DNA from: Nocardioidaceae bacterium
Lineage (GTDB): Bacteria > Actinomycetota > Actinomycetes > Propionibacteriales > Nocardioidaceae
Direction: 5' to 3'
NCBI GenBank assembly: GCA_030447585.1
Contig: JAUJOO010000004.1
Coordinates: 1 to 40,810 of the forward strand
Length of the DNA stretch: 40,810 bases
Each line of letters opens with the position of its first letter. The first letter of the stretch is position 1. The position numbers were made by a program, and so were the translations under genes. Below, piece after piece: positions 10,836 through 18,747 of the stretch. The notes beneath the pieces were generated by a model, which worked only from the letters and a program-made list of their open reading frames with translations, was not told where the DNA came from and ran no database searches.

Positions 10836-11597
10836 CTACTCCGGGGTCACCGGTGCGGTCCGGTGGCGCAGGCCGATCCTGACCAGACAGGCGTGTAACC
10901 GCACCGACAGCGCGCCGAGATGAGCGACGGCCTGCGCAGCCCGATCTTGGGCGTCGTCGCTGCGGTGGGACGCTACCGGACTCAGCACCTGCTCGATCAG
11001 CCCAACTTCTCGTTGCGCAGCCGACTTGAAAGTCCGCAGGTGGCGCGGCTCGAGACCGTACGCGGACATCTCGGCCACCGTGGTGGCCACCGTCAACGCG
11101 TCAGCGTCGAAGAAATCTGTGCCCGCGACGGCCTCGATCAGTCCGAAGCTCATGAACGACACAAGCTGCTCGTCGGTCAGCCCGGAGTTCGCCAGGAGCT
11201 CTGCACGAGACATCCGCAACGCCGGCCAAGGCTCGGCCGCAAACTCAGCTGCGGTGGGAGGGGCGGTGTGAGGACCGCTCGGTCCGGGGGGTCGTGCCGA
11301 CTCTCCCGCCGCCTCAGGAGGTTCCAATCCTCGGTCCATCGCGTCGAGGTGCTCGGCGATCACCTTCAACGGCAGATAGCGGTCACGCTGCGCGGCAAGG
11401 ATGTAACGCAGCCGCTCTACCTCGTGCTGGGAGAACTTCCGGTAGCCGGCAGGGGTGCGCTCTGGCCGGACGAGACCTTCTGCCTCGAGGAATCTGATCT
11501 TGGAGATGCTGATCTCAGGGAAGTCGCTCCGCAGCGTCGCTACGACCTCTCCTATCCCCCATCGCCTCCTACCGCTGGTCCGGGCGGGCCCGGACAC
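10836..11597 (-). CDS. ftsR: MerR-family transcriptional regulator FtsR (Rv1828-like)
   Basis: This is a 253-residue regulator. The N-terminal winged helix reads 'GIGEVVATLRSDFPEISIS', 'KIRFLEAEGLVRPERTPAGY' and 'QRDRYLPLKVIAEHLD', the hallmark of the FtsR/Rv1828 branch. A Pro/Ala-rich linker (about residues 95-125) leads to a C-terminal domain beginning 'MSRAELLANSGLTDEQL'. In Corynebacterium glutamicum FtsR activates ftsZ, which suits the envelope and division genes in this cluster. The GTG start at 11597 lies three bases after the garA stop. The final residues are Arg-rich and less conserved. Confidence 0.87.
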   Translation of the reverse strand: MSGPARTSGRRRWGIGEVVATLRSDFPEISISKIRFLEAEGLVRPERTPAGYRKFSQHEVERLRYILAAQRDRYLPLKVIAEHLDAMDRGLEPPEAAGESARPPGPSGPHTAPPTAAEFAAEPWPALRMSRAELLANSGLTDEQLVSFMSFGLIEAVAGTDFFDADALTVATTVAEMSAYGLEPRHLRTFKSAAQREVGLIEQVLSPVASHRSDDAQDRAAQAVAHLGALSVRLHACLVRIGLRHRTAPVTPE

Positions 11598-11600
11598 GCG

Positions 11601-12107
11601 CTAGCTCCGGCCCTGCACGTTGGCGAAGTACACCAGCCGGTACTTGCCGATCTGGACCTCGTCACCCCCCGACAGCAGTACCTCGTCGATGCGGTCCCGG
11701 TTGACGTAGGTGCCGTTGAGGCTGCCCACGTCGGCGACGCGATAGCCCTCGGGGGTGCGTCGAAATATCGCGTGGCGTCGGCTGACGGTGACGTCGTCGA
11801 GGAAGATCTCGCTGTCCGGGTGACGCCCAGCGGCAACTTCGTCCGTGTCGAGCAGGAAACGGCTGCCGGCGCTGGGGCCGCGTTGGACTACGAGAAGGGC
11901 GCTGCCGGCGGGCAGCGCCTCGATAGCTGCCTCCTCCGCGTCGGACAGCTTGCTGCCTGGGTCCATCTCGCTGCGGTCGGGGCTGCCGAAGTTGATGGTC
12001 GTCGTCGACTCGGCCGGACGCTCCCCACCGGCGAGGCGGTGACCGCACTGAGCGCAGAACCGGGCACCCTCCGGATTCTGGTGACCGCATTCGGTGCAGA
12101 ACGGCAT
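11601..12107 (-). CDS. garA: FHA-domain regulator GarA with N-terminal zinc ribbon
   Basis: GarA-type proteins bind and control 2-oxoglutarate-using enzymes and are switched off by Ser/Thr kinase phosphorylation near the N-terminus. Here 168 residues hold a zinc ribbon (C4, C7, C18, C21), a threonine cluster E33-S-T-T-T37 in the position of the mycobacterial ETTS phosphosite, and a C-terminal FHA domain with GRH (94-96), 'SRRH' (109-112) and 'LNGT' (130-133). The ATG at 12107 follows AGAGGAGG with good spacing; a longer open frame upstream has no homology. It lies between gcvH and ftsR as in mycobacteria. The zinc ribbon is not part of M. tuberculosis GarA as I know it. Confidence 0.88.
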   Translation of the reverse strand: MPFCTECGHQNPEGARFCAQCGHRLAGGERPAESTTTINFGSPDRSEMDPGSKLSDAEEAAIEALPAGSALLVVQRGPSAGSRFLLDTDEVAAGRHPDSEIFLDDVTVSRRHAIFRRTPEGYRVADVGSLNGTYVNRDRIDEVLLSGGDEVQIGKYRLVYFANVQGRS

Positions 12108-12148
12108 CAAGTCCTCCTCTGCTGCGACGTTCGTTCGCGGCACTCGCG

Positions 12149-12532
12149 CTACGGCGAGGTTACCGTGGCTCGGTAGTCGGCGGCAGACATCAGCCGACTG
12201 AGCTCGTCTCGGTCGCCGAGCTCCACCTCGATGACCCACCCCTCGCCGTACGGATCGCTGTTGCACAGCTCCGGCTGTCCTCGCAGGCTCTCGTTGACTG
12301 CCGTCACCGTGCCGGTGACCGGCGCAAAGAGGTCGCTGACACTCTTCGTGGACTCCAGCTCCCCCACCGCGGCGCCTGCCTCGACCTGGGCACCGACATC
12401 CGGCAGCTCCACGTAGACGATGTCGCCGAGCTGTTCTTGCGCATAGTCGGTGATGCCCACCCGAACGGGGCCGTCACCTGTGTCTCGGACCCACTCATGC
12501 TCGGCGGTGTACAACAGGTCGTCGGGATACAA
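12149..12532 (-). CDS. gcvH: Glycine cleavage system H protein
   Basis: This is the lipoyl carrier of the glycine cleavage system, 127 residues. The lipoylated lysine is in 'LESTKSVSDL' (K63). 'YTAEHEWVR', 'GITDYAQEQLGDIVYVELP' and 'NSDPYGEGWVI' are typical. The start is a TTG at 12532, supported by AAGGAG five bases upstream and by homology starting right there; no ATG or GTG fits. It is separated from gcvP by four genes but lies on the same strand. The upstream DUF881 gene stops 15 bp away, so it is likely read from the pgsA-side promoter as well. Confidence 0.95.
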   Translation of the reverse strand: MYPDDLLYTAEHEWVRDTGDGPVRVGITDYAQEQLGDIVYVELPDVGAQVEAGAAVGELESTKSVSDLFAPVTGTVTAVNESLRGQPELCNSDPYGEGWVIEVELGDRDELSRLMSAADYRATVTSP

Positions 12533-12547
12533 CGCAGCTCCTTGTCC

Positions 12548-13273
12548 TCAACGGTCGGTCGGCTGAGAGTACTCAGGCTGCTCGGCCTCGTGCAACGAGG
12601 TGATACGAACCACATCCGCCTCGTCGATGCTTGCGGTGCCTCCTAGCTCCTTCACCTCGTCGGCGAAGCCGCCCGGGAAGATCATCGCCTCGCTCAGCGT
12701 GTGTGGCGAACCGATCGCATCGATCACGTAAGGCGCCCGCAGGGTCACCCCGTCCACGACTATCCGGCCGCCCACCTCCGTGAACCAGGTGGCGGCGACA
12801 ACGCGTGCGCGGTCGTTGATCTCGATCGACTCGGCGCCGGCATCACGCAGCTCCTCTACGCCGTTCAGCAGGCTGGCGGCAGTCACCGACCCGGCAGGGT
12901 CGGAGACCGACACCGTGATGCCAGGCCCAGTCACCGCGACAGTCCCGGTGAGGACGGACAGCACCTCCAGTCGGCTGCGTGCTTCTTCAATCGCGGCCCT
13001 GCGCCTCTCGCTCGCGGTGAGGAGCTCGGTACGCGTCTGCTCGAGCTCGTCGATGCGAGACTCGGCCCGGTCGCTTGCGCTCGACAACGAGTCGAGCAAC
13101 GCGACGAGGTCCTGGCGACGCTGCCCGCTGAAGTCCGCGTCGGTGTTGGTGAACCGGATCTGGACCGCGGCGGCAAAGCCCAGCATCGCAAGCAACGCAG
13201 CCACGATCAGCTGTCCTCGCCCAGGGCGGGCGAGGAACGCTCTGGCGAGACGCGACCGAGCCGAGTCAGGCAT
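12548..13273 (-). CDS. DUF881 family membrane-anchored protein (downstream copy)
   Basis: This 241-residue protein has a single N-terminal membrane segment (about residues 21-40), then a predicted coiled coil (about 45-105) and a DUF881 domain with 'GTVAVTGPGITVSVSDP', 'LLNGVEELRDAGAESIEIND' and 'APYVIDAIGSPHTL'. By topology the domain should be extracytoplasmic. The function is unknown; the family is tied to division and sporulation loci in Gram-positives. The ATG at 13273 overlaps the sbp stop by eight bases. It corresponds to Rv1825 in M. tuberculosis. Confidence 0.88.
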   Translation of the reverse strand: MPDSARSRLARAFLARPGRGQLIVAALLAMLGFAAAVQIRFTNTDADFSGQRRQDLVALLDSLSSASDRAESRIDELEQTRTELLTASERRRAAIEEARSRLEVLSVLTGTVAVTGPGITVSVSDPAGSVTAASLLNGVEELRDAGAESIEINDRARVVAATWFTEVGGRIVVDGVTLRAPYVIDAIGSPHTLSEAMIFPGGFADEVKELGGTASIDEADVVRITSLHEAEQPEYSQPTDR

Positions 13274-13598
13274 GGAAGACGTGCCTGCGGATTGCGGCGA
13301 CGTTGGAGAAGATGCGGATGCCGAGAACGACGATAACTCCTGTGGACAGCTGTCCTCCCACTCCTAGCTGGTCGCCGAGGTAGACGATGAGTGATGCGAT
13401 GAAGACGTTGGAGACGAAGGAGATGACGAAGACCTTGTCGTCGAAGATGCCGTCCAGGTATGCCCTCAGGCCTCCGAAGACGGCGTCGAGGGCAGCCACG
13501 ACGGCGATCGGAAGGTACGGCTGCAAAGGCTCTGGGACCGACGGCTCGAGGAACAGCCCGGCCACGATGCCGAGGAGCAGACCGACGACAGCGATCAC
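13266..13598 (-). CDS. sbp: Small basic protein Sbp (DUF1290)
   Basis: This 110-residue integral membrane protein has three hydrophobic segments (about 1-17, 26-42 and 58-100) and the family signatures 'YLPIAVVAALDAVFGGLRA' and 'FVSNVFIASLIVYLGDQLGVG'. Its function is unknown; in Bacillus the homologous gene lies next to ftsA/ftsZ and in mycobacteria it is Rv1824. The start is a GTG at 13598, overlapping the previous stop as GTGA (13595-13598). Its own stop overlaps the next gene, so the three genes are translationally linked. Confidence 0.92.
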   Translation of the reverse strand: MIAVVGLLLGIVAGLFLEPSVPEPLQPYLPIAVVAALDAVFGGLRAYLDGIFDDKVFVISFVSNVFIASLIVYLGDQLGVGGQLSTGVIVVLGIRIFSNVAAIRRHVFHA

Positions 13599-14437
13599 CG
13601 TGGACCCTCAGGTTCCGCATGGCTGAGCCGGACATGCGGGTCAGCAGGCAATGTCAGCGAGGCGTTCGGCTCCGTGTCGAACCGGATGCCGAAGTTCCTC
13701 TCGAGGCTCAACCACGCCTGACCGCCCGGCGTCTCAAGGAGCCGCGCCGGGAGCGTGTTCGGGTCTCCGATCGCCTCGATCACGTAGGGGGGAGTCAGCG
13801 AGCGGTAGTCCACGGTGATCGCTCGGCCGGCGTACCGGATCGACGTGAGCGCAGTCAGGCGATGGCCGTCGATAGCGATGGCCTCCGCACCGGCCTTCCA
13901 GAGACCGTTGACGAGTAGGCGAAGGTCGGTGTCCAGGATCAGACCTTCACCGCCGCCAACACTTCGGGGAGCATCGTCCACGGTCACCGTTACACCAGGC
14001 CCTTCGGCGCCGAGAGCTCCTGACTGCAGTCCAAGCAGCTCGAGGCGGTTGCTCAGCGCCGTCTGGTCGCGGAGGTCGTCGCTCAGCTTCGACTGCAACC
14101 GGGCGACGTGCGTCGCCAGCTCGTTCTCGGCGGCGCGCAGTCCGGCGTAGCGCTGCTCACGCTGATGGATCTCTTCGACGAGCTCCGACCGCTCCAGCCG
14201 CGCCTGCGGGCGGTCCTGTTCGGTCTTCAGTGCCGAGACACCGATCATGAGACCGAAGACCGCGACGACGGCCGGCAGAGCGAGGCGGCCGACGGTGCCG
14301 CGCGCCTTCCCCGCGCGTCGGCGCTGCTCCGCGACCGTCTCATAGTCCTCGTCAAGGGTGTGCGACATCACCTGCGCCAGCAGTCCCACGTACGTCGCAC
14401 CGGCGGGCTGGGCCGGTCGTTGCCGGTCGTCGCTCAT
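13595..14437 (-). CDS. DUF881 family membrane-anchored protein (upstream copy)
   Basis: This is the 280-residue partner of the other DUF881 protein. It has a longer cytoplasmic N-terminus (about 48 residues), one membrane segment around 'LALPAVVAVFGLMIGVSAL', a coiled coil, and the DUF881 domain with 'GPGVTVTVDDAP', 'LLVNGLWKAGAEAIAIDG' and 'PPYVIEAIGDPNTLPARLLE'. The ATG at 14437 overlaps the pgsA stop as ATGA (14434-14437), which settles the start; an upstream in-frame start at 14512 is rejected. It corresponds to Rv1823. Two DUF881 genes around sbp suggest a membrane complex, but that is inference. Confidence 0.88.
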   Translation of the reverse strand: MSDDRQRPAQPAGATYVGLLAQVMSHTLDEDYETVAEQRRRAGKARGTVGRLALPAVVAVFGLMIGVSALKTEQDRPQARLERSELVEEIHQREQRYAGLRAAENELATHVARLQSKLSDDLRDQTALSNRLELLGLQSGALGAEGPGVTVTVDDAPRSVGGGEGLILDTDLRLLVNGLWKAGAEAIAIDGHRLTALTSIRYAGRAITVDYRSLTPPYVIEAIGDPNTLPARLLETPGGQAWLSLERNFGIRFDTEPNASLTLPADPHVRLSHAEPEGPR

Positions 14438-15033
14438 ACGGGCTCGTCCACCGCCTGGCGGGGATGGCGGAGCAGCTGGGTGACCTGGTACGCGTACAAC
14501 AGACCGGCCCACCAGTACAGCCCGGTCCCCCAGATGGCAAAGGCCCAGCCGAACACGTCTGCGAGCGTCTCGAGCCTCCCCTCACCGTCGCCGAGGAGGA
14601 GCAGAGGGAACGCGTACAGAAGGCTCGCCGTGGCGGCCTTGCCAAGGAAGTGCACCGGCAGAGCGCTGTATCCGCGGGTGCGCAGGAATGGCAGCAGCGA
14701 GAACAAGAAGACGTCTCGCAGCGGCAGCATGAGAGCGAGCCACCAGGGGATGATGTCGCGCAGCGCCAGGCCGATGAGCACGGCGAGGATGTACAGACGG
14801 TCGGCGACCACATCGAGGACGGCGCCCATCCTTGAAGCCTGGTTGAGGGTGCGAGCGAGCAAGCCGTCGAGCCAGTCGGTGATGCCCGAGACCATCAGGA
14901 CGACGAGAGCCCAACCATCCCACTCCGGGACGAGGACCAGCCACAAGAAAAGTGGCACACCGCACAACCGCGCGATGCTCAACAGGTTGGGCAGCGTCAG
15001 CAAGCGATCGGTGACCTCAGGGGGGTCGGCCAC
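14434..15033 (-). CDS. CDP-alcohol phosphatidyltransferase (PgsA family)
   Basis: This integral membrane enzyme joins CDP-diacylglycerol to an alcohol such as glycerol phosphate, making phospholipid head groups. The full CDP-OH-P motif D-G-x2-A-R-x8-G-x3-D-x3-D is present, beginning at 'DGLLAR' and ending at 'GAVLDVVADR'. Several membrane segments follow. The protein is 199 residues from the GTG at 15033, chosen because GGAGG lies five bases upstream; a GTG at 15045 is an alternative. It matches the place of Rv1822 (pgsA2) at the head of the cluster. The alcohol substrate cannot be read from sequence. Confidence 0.88.
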   Translation of the reverse strand: MADPPEVTDRLLTLPNLLSIARLCGVPLFLWLVLVPEWDGWALVVLMVSGITDWLDGLLARTLNQASRMGAVLDVVADRLYILAVLIGLALRDIIPWWLALMLPLRDVFLFSLLPFLRTRGYSALPVHFLGKAATASLLYAFPLLLLGDGEGRLETLADVFGWAFAIWGTGLYWWAGLLYAYQVTQLLRHPRQAVDEPV

Positions 15034-15144
15034 GCACGCCTCCACTCACGCTCATGGGTGGCCCGAGCACGAGCCACAGCACGACTTTAGTACGCCGAAC
15101 GGACCGGCCGAGAACTCGTGTACCCGGCCTGCGCTACAGCTGGC

Positions 15145-15166
15145 CGAGCCCGGCATCGCGGGCTCG
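15145..15166 (-). terminator. Hairpin downstream of hmgA, possible terminator
   Basis: CGAGCCCG (15145-15152) and CGGGCTCG (15159-15166) are perfectly complementary with a six-base loop. The hairpin is about 75 bp past the hmgA stop and ahead of pgsA. There is no T tract on either strand, so if it terminates transcription it is of the GC-only type often seen in actinobacteria. The rest of the 15034-15239 gap shows no gene; it must also hold the pgsA promoter. Confidence 0.45.
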
Positions 15167-15239
15167 CACGATGGCCTGCGCATGCCTCGCGAGCTGTCAG
15201 CTCCGTGAAGGGGTGCTGCGGCTCGTCACGTCTTGGTGC

Positions 15240-16484
15240 CTAACCGTGGGACGGCGGCTCGTCTGCCTGGTGGGCTCTGGCCCAGGACCAGGCGTACACG
15301 CCGTCGTCGCAGGCCCGTCCACCCTCTCCGATCTCCAGCGGCCGGAACGTGTCCACCATGACCGCGAGCTCGTCGAAGTAGTCGACCCCGATCGACCTCT
15401 CGTACGCCCCGGCCTGCGGACCGTGTGCGTGACCGCCCGGGTGCACGGTAACCGACCCCTTTGCGATCCCCGACCCCTTGCGCGCCTCGTAGTCCCCGTC
15501 GACGTAGAACATGATCTCGTCACTGTCGACGTTGGAGTGGTAGTACGGCACCGGGATGGACAGCGGGTGGTAGTCGACCTTGCGAGGCACGAAGTTACAG
15601 ACAACGAAGTTGTGCGCCTCGAAGACCTGGTGCACCGGCGGCGGCTGGTGGATGCGTCCCGTGATCGGCTCGAAGTCGGACACGTTGAAGACGTAGGGGT
15701 AGAGACAGCCGTCCCAGCCGACGACGTCGAACGGATGGAACGGATAGGTGAACACCGTGCCCACCACCCCGCTCGGACCGTTCCCACGGTGCTTGACGTA
15801 GACGTCGGTGTCGGCGTCGGGATCCGCGCCGACGTCCTCGGCAGTGAGCGGATCTCCGGGAGTGCGCAGGTCACGCTCCGAGTACGGCGCATGCTCGAGG
15901 AGCTGCCCGTACCTCGACAGGTAGCGCTTCGGCGGGGCGATGTGCGAGTTCGCCTCGATGCAGTAGACGCGCACCGGCTCTCCGTCACCCGTCGGCACCC
16001 ACCGGTGGGTCGTTGCCCGCGGGAGGATGACGTAGTCGCCCGACCCTACGTCGAACGAGCCGAACACCGTCTCGACCCGTGCCTGCCCACGCTCGACGTA
16101 GCAGCACTCGTCGCCGAGCGCGTTGCGGTAGAGCGGCGACGTGGCGCCGGCGACGACGTACGAGATGCGCACGTCTGCGTTGCCGAGGATGAGGCGCCGG
16201 CCCGTCACCACGTCGACCGCTGCCACGTCGGTGGCGTCGAACAGATCGTGCAGCCTCAGGTGCAGCGGCCGCAGTGGATGGTTGGGCGTGGACCCAAGTC
16301 CGTCTACCTCCCAGATCTCGGACCGGGTGATCCGCGAGGGGAGGTTGCGGTGGTAGAGCAGTGACGAGTCGGACGAGAAGCCCTCTTCCCCCATGAGCTC
16401 CTCGAAGGCCAGCGCGCCGCCGTCAGGGCGGTGCTGCGTATGCCGCTTCGGAGGTATCGAGCCGCGAAACTGGTAGTGCGCCAT
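15240..16484 (-). CDS. hmgA: Homogentisate 1,2-dioxygenase family protein
   Basis: This enzyme opens the ring of homogentisate to maleylacetoacetate in tyrosine and phenylalanine breakdown, using non-haem iron. The protein is 414 residues. The iron-binding region is clear: 'PVPYYHSNVDSDE' (H316, then D322/E323) and 'HPGGHAHGPQ' (H352/H354), between 'NFVVCNFVPR' and the C-terminus. It belongs to the shorter branch with 'FYVDGDYEARKG', different in detail from the human type. The ATG at 16484 has GAGGT ahead; the longer frame to 16529 is not supported. It faces the uncharacterised gene and fahA across an 86-bp gap with a palindrome. Confidence 0.88.
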   Translation of the reverse strand: MAHYQFRGSIPPKRHTQHRPDGGALAFEELMGEEGFSSDSSLLYHRNLPSRITRSEIWEVDGLGSTPNHPLRPLHLRLHDLFDATDVAAVDVVTGRRLILGNADVRISYVVAGATSPLYRNALGDECCYVERGQARVETVFGSFDVGSGDYVILPRATTHRWVPTGDGEPVRVYCIEANSHIAPPKRYLSRYGQLLEHAPYSERDLRTPGDPLTAEDVGADPDADTDVYVKHRGNGPSGVVGTVFTYPFHPFDVVGWDGCLYPYVFNVSDFEPITGRIHQPPPVHQVFEAHNFVVCNFVPRKVDYHPLSIPVPYYHSNVDSDEIMFYVDGDYEARKGSGIAKGSVTVHPGGHAHGPQAGAYERSIGVDYFDELAVMVDTFRPLEIGEGGRACDDGVYAWSWARAHQADEPPSHG

Positions 16485-16506
16485 CTGCTGACCTCGCCGT
16501 CGACGG

Positions 16507-16529
16507 GTGCGTCCATCGGATCGACGCAC
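16507..16529. promoter_or_regulatory. 23-bp palindrome, putative operator between hmgA and the fahA operon
   Basis: GTGCGTC (16507-16513) and GACGCAC (16523-16529) are exact inverse complements. The centre continues the symmetry as ATC-G-GAT with a single unpaired C on each side, so 20 of 22 paired positions match around a central G at 16518. It is 23-45 bp ahead of the hmgA start and 42-64 bp ahead of the divergent gene, the right place for one dimeric repressor or activator to control both sides. No regulator gene lies beside it. Confidence 0.6.
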
Positions 16530-16570
16530 ATGTACCTATCGGCCGTTTACGGTTGCAGTACGGTGCTGTC

Positions 16571-17410
16571 GTGTCAACGCCGCCGATGCTCTTCGATCGC
16601 ATCGTCGACGACGCCGCGATGTTCCCGCCGGGCAACGCCACCGCAGTGGAGGCGCTCACCGGTCACCTGCGCCTGCGCTCGAGTCAGCTGAACCCGTACG
16701 TCGGCCCGCTCCTGGTTCACGAACGGCGGTGGGACGAGGTAGTCGCGGCGTACGCCGACCTTGGCTCTCCACAGCTGGAGGTGGTGGTGATCGGCAGCCA
16801 TCGCCTTCCCGGTGGGGCCCCGCGGAGTCTCCGCGTGGTCGGTTTCGAGCAACCTGTCGGCTCACCGCCCATTCCCGCGACAGACGATGGCCTGCCACTG
16901 GCATGCGAGCTGACAGCCGACGACGCGGGCTTCGCCATGCTCGCCGAGGTGGCCGACGCCGCAGCCGAAGGCGTTCGCGTGATCGGGAAGTTCCGCACCG
17001 GCGGCACCGAGGCAGCAGCCTTCCCCGACGAGCGAACCGTCGGCGCGGTGGTCGCGGAGGCAGTCAAGGTGGGCGCGAGCGTCAAGTTCACTGCCGGACT
17101 GCACCACGCGGTTCGTCACACCGACGAGTCCGGCTTCGAGCACCATGGCTTGCTCAACTTGCTCGCCGCAGTCGCCCGCGCCGACGCCGGAGTGGGCATC
17201 GACGAGCTCGTCGACGTGCTGAGCCTGCGGGATGGCGGCGTGCTCGCAGATACGGTGCGCGGCTGGCGACCTGAGGAGGTCCGCGCTGTTCGCCGTACCT
17301 TCGTGTCCTTCGGATGCTGCGGGGTCGAGGAGCCGCTGCGTGATCTCGCGAGGCTCGGCTTGATCGACGAGCTCAACAGCTCACGACACGCCGAAGTGAC
17401 GTCTGCATGA
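16571..17410 (+). CDS. Uncharacterised protein encoded between hmgA and fahA
   Basis: I do not recognise a named family. The 279-residue protein has no signal peptide or membrane segment. It opens with 'LFDRIVDDAAMFPPGNA', and has two conserved-looking blocks, 'VRVIGKFRTGG' and 'ASVKFTAGLHHAVRH', separated by one alpha/beta unit; regularly spaced short strands ending in charged residues suggest a TIM-barrel-like fold. 'FEHHGLLNLLAAV' follows. The stop overlaps the fahA start as ATGA, so it is made with fumarylacetoacetase and probably works in the same pathway. The GTG at 16571 is preferred over a TTG at 16553. A role in the isomerase step is possible but unproven. Confidence 0.8.
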   Translation: MSTPPMLFDRIVDDAAMFPPGNATAVEALTGHLRLRSSQLNPYVGPLLVHERRWDEVVAAYADLGSPQLEVVVIGSHRLPGGAPRSLRVVGFEQPVGSPPIPATDDGLPLACELTADDAGFAMLAEVADAAAEGVRVIGKFRTGGTEAAAFPDERTVGAVVAEAVKVGASVKFTAGLHHAVRHTDESGFEHHGLLNLLAAVARADAGVGIDELVDVLSLRDGGVLADTVRGWRPEEVRAVRRTFVSFGCCGVEEPLRDLARLGLIDELNSSRHAEVTSA

Positions 17411-18648
17411 CCTGGCTCGAGCTCGCCGACGATGCGCCGTTCGGCCTCAGCACGTTGCCGTACGGCGTCTTCTCCGACGTGGGTACTCCCCCGCGCGTCG
17501 GCGTCCGGGTCGGCGACCGCGTCCTGGATCTCGCGGGAGTGGCGCGGGCCCTCAGCCACGAGCGTGCCGACGTCTTCTCCCAGCCGTCGTTGAACGCCTT
17601 CATGCAGCTAGGGCCGCAGCAGTGCCAGGAGGTGCGGGCCTGGATCGGCCAGCTTCTCGAGGATCCTGCTCACCGTGATCTCGTCGAGAGGCACCTTGTC
17701 GACGTCGACTCGGTCGTCCTGCACCTGCCCGTCGAGGTGGCGGACTACGTCGACTTCTACGCCAGCGAGTCGCATGCCTCGAACGTCGGCAAGATCTTCC
17801 GGCCGGAGTCACCCGACCTGCCGCCCAACTGGAGGCACCTTCCGATCGGCTACCACGGCCGGGCGGGCACCGTCGTGGTCAGCGGCACCGACGTCGTACG
17901 GCCGGCCGGGCAACGTCGCCCCGGCTCGGACGGGGTGCCACCGTTCGGACCGTCAGCGAGCCTCGACGTCGAGTGCGAGGTCGGGTTCGTCATCAGAGGA
18001 CCGACCGAGCTGGGAGCGTCCGTGCCAGTCAGCGAGGCGCGCGAGCACCTTTTCGGGGTCGTCCTGCTGAACGACTGGAGCGCCCGAGACATTCAGGCGT
18101 GGGAGTACGTCCCGCTGGGACCCTTCCTGGGCAAGTCGTTCGCCACCAGCATCTCCGCGTGGGTGGTTCCTTTCGAGGCCCTCGCGGAGTCTCAGGTGCC
18201 TCTTCCGGGTCAGGATCCGCCGGTACTTCCGTACCTGCGGGGTGAGACGGACAGCGACCTCTTCGGGATGGACCTGCACCTGGAGGTCCGGGTCAACGGC
18301 TCACTTGTCAGCTCCCCGCAGTTCCGCGACATGTACTGGTCCCCGGCCCAGATGCTTGCCCACCTGACCGTCAACGGCGCCAGCCTGCGCACCGGAGACC
18401 TGTTCGCGTCGGGCACGGTGAGCGGCACCGACCCGGCGACCTATGGCAGCCTCCTGGAGCGGACCTGGAACGGCACGGACCCGATCGTGCTCGAGGACGG
18501 CACGACCCGCGGCTTCCTCGAGGACGGCGACCAGGTCACGCTGAGCGGCTGGGCGCCGGGCCCGGCCGGCACACGCGTCACGTTGGGCGAGGTGACAGGG
18601 ACCATAACGCCACAGGGCCATCCCAGGAGAGGACATTCACTGGGCTGA
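17407..18648 (+). CDS. fahA: Fumarylacetoacetase
   Basis: This enzyme hydrolyses fumarylacetoacetate to fumarate and acetoacetate, the last step of homogentisate breakdown. The protein is 413 residues: an N-terminal SH3-like domain (about 1-110) and the FAH catalytic fold. Residues matching the mouse metal and catalytic sites are D116 ('DFYAS'), H123 ('ESHASNVG'), E189 and E191 ('VECEVGF'), D223 ('LLNDWSARD') and K243 ('LGKSF'). 'LPIGYHGR' is also present. The ATG at 17407 overlaps the preceding stop. No maleylacetoacetate isomerase gene of the glutathione-transferase type is found next to it. Confidence 0.95.
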   Translation: MTWLELADDAPFGLSTLPYGVFSDVGTPPRVGVRVGDRVLDLAGVARALSHERADVFSQPSLNAFMQLGPQQCQEVRAWIGQLLEDPAHRDLVERHLVDVDSVVLHLPVEVADYVDFYASESHASNVGKIFRPESPDLPPNWRHLPIGYHGRAGTVVVSGTDVVRPAGQRRPGSDGVPPFGPSASLDVECEVGFVIRGPTELGASVPVSEAREHLFGVVLLNDWSARDIQAWEYVPLGPFLGKSFATSISAWVVPFEALAESQVPLPGQDPPVLPYLRGETDSDLFGMDLHLEVRVNGSLVSSPQFRDMYWSPAQMLAHLTVNGASLRTGDLFASGTVSGTDPATYGSLLERTWNGTDPIVLEDGTTRGFLEDGDQVTLSGWAPGPAGTRVTLGEVTGTITPQGHPRRGHSLG

Positions 18649-18747
18649 GACACTGGTGCGCGACCCCGGCTCGTGCAAGTATCCAAGTCCCGCATTTCAC
18701 GCCAGGCCCCCTCGATGGACCGCACCCACCCGTCAGGAGCTCGCACC

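Noticed and set aside
10920-12176. 418-codon plus-strand frame opposite ftsR and garA
   Set aside because: It spans two real genes and their junction on the other strand and has no homology.
15054-16364. 436-codon plus-strand frame opposite hmgA
   Set aside because: Antisense composition (repeated VDV, RRR and HRD patterns) and no domain; hmgA on the other strand is clear.
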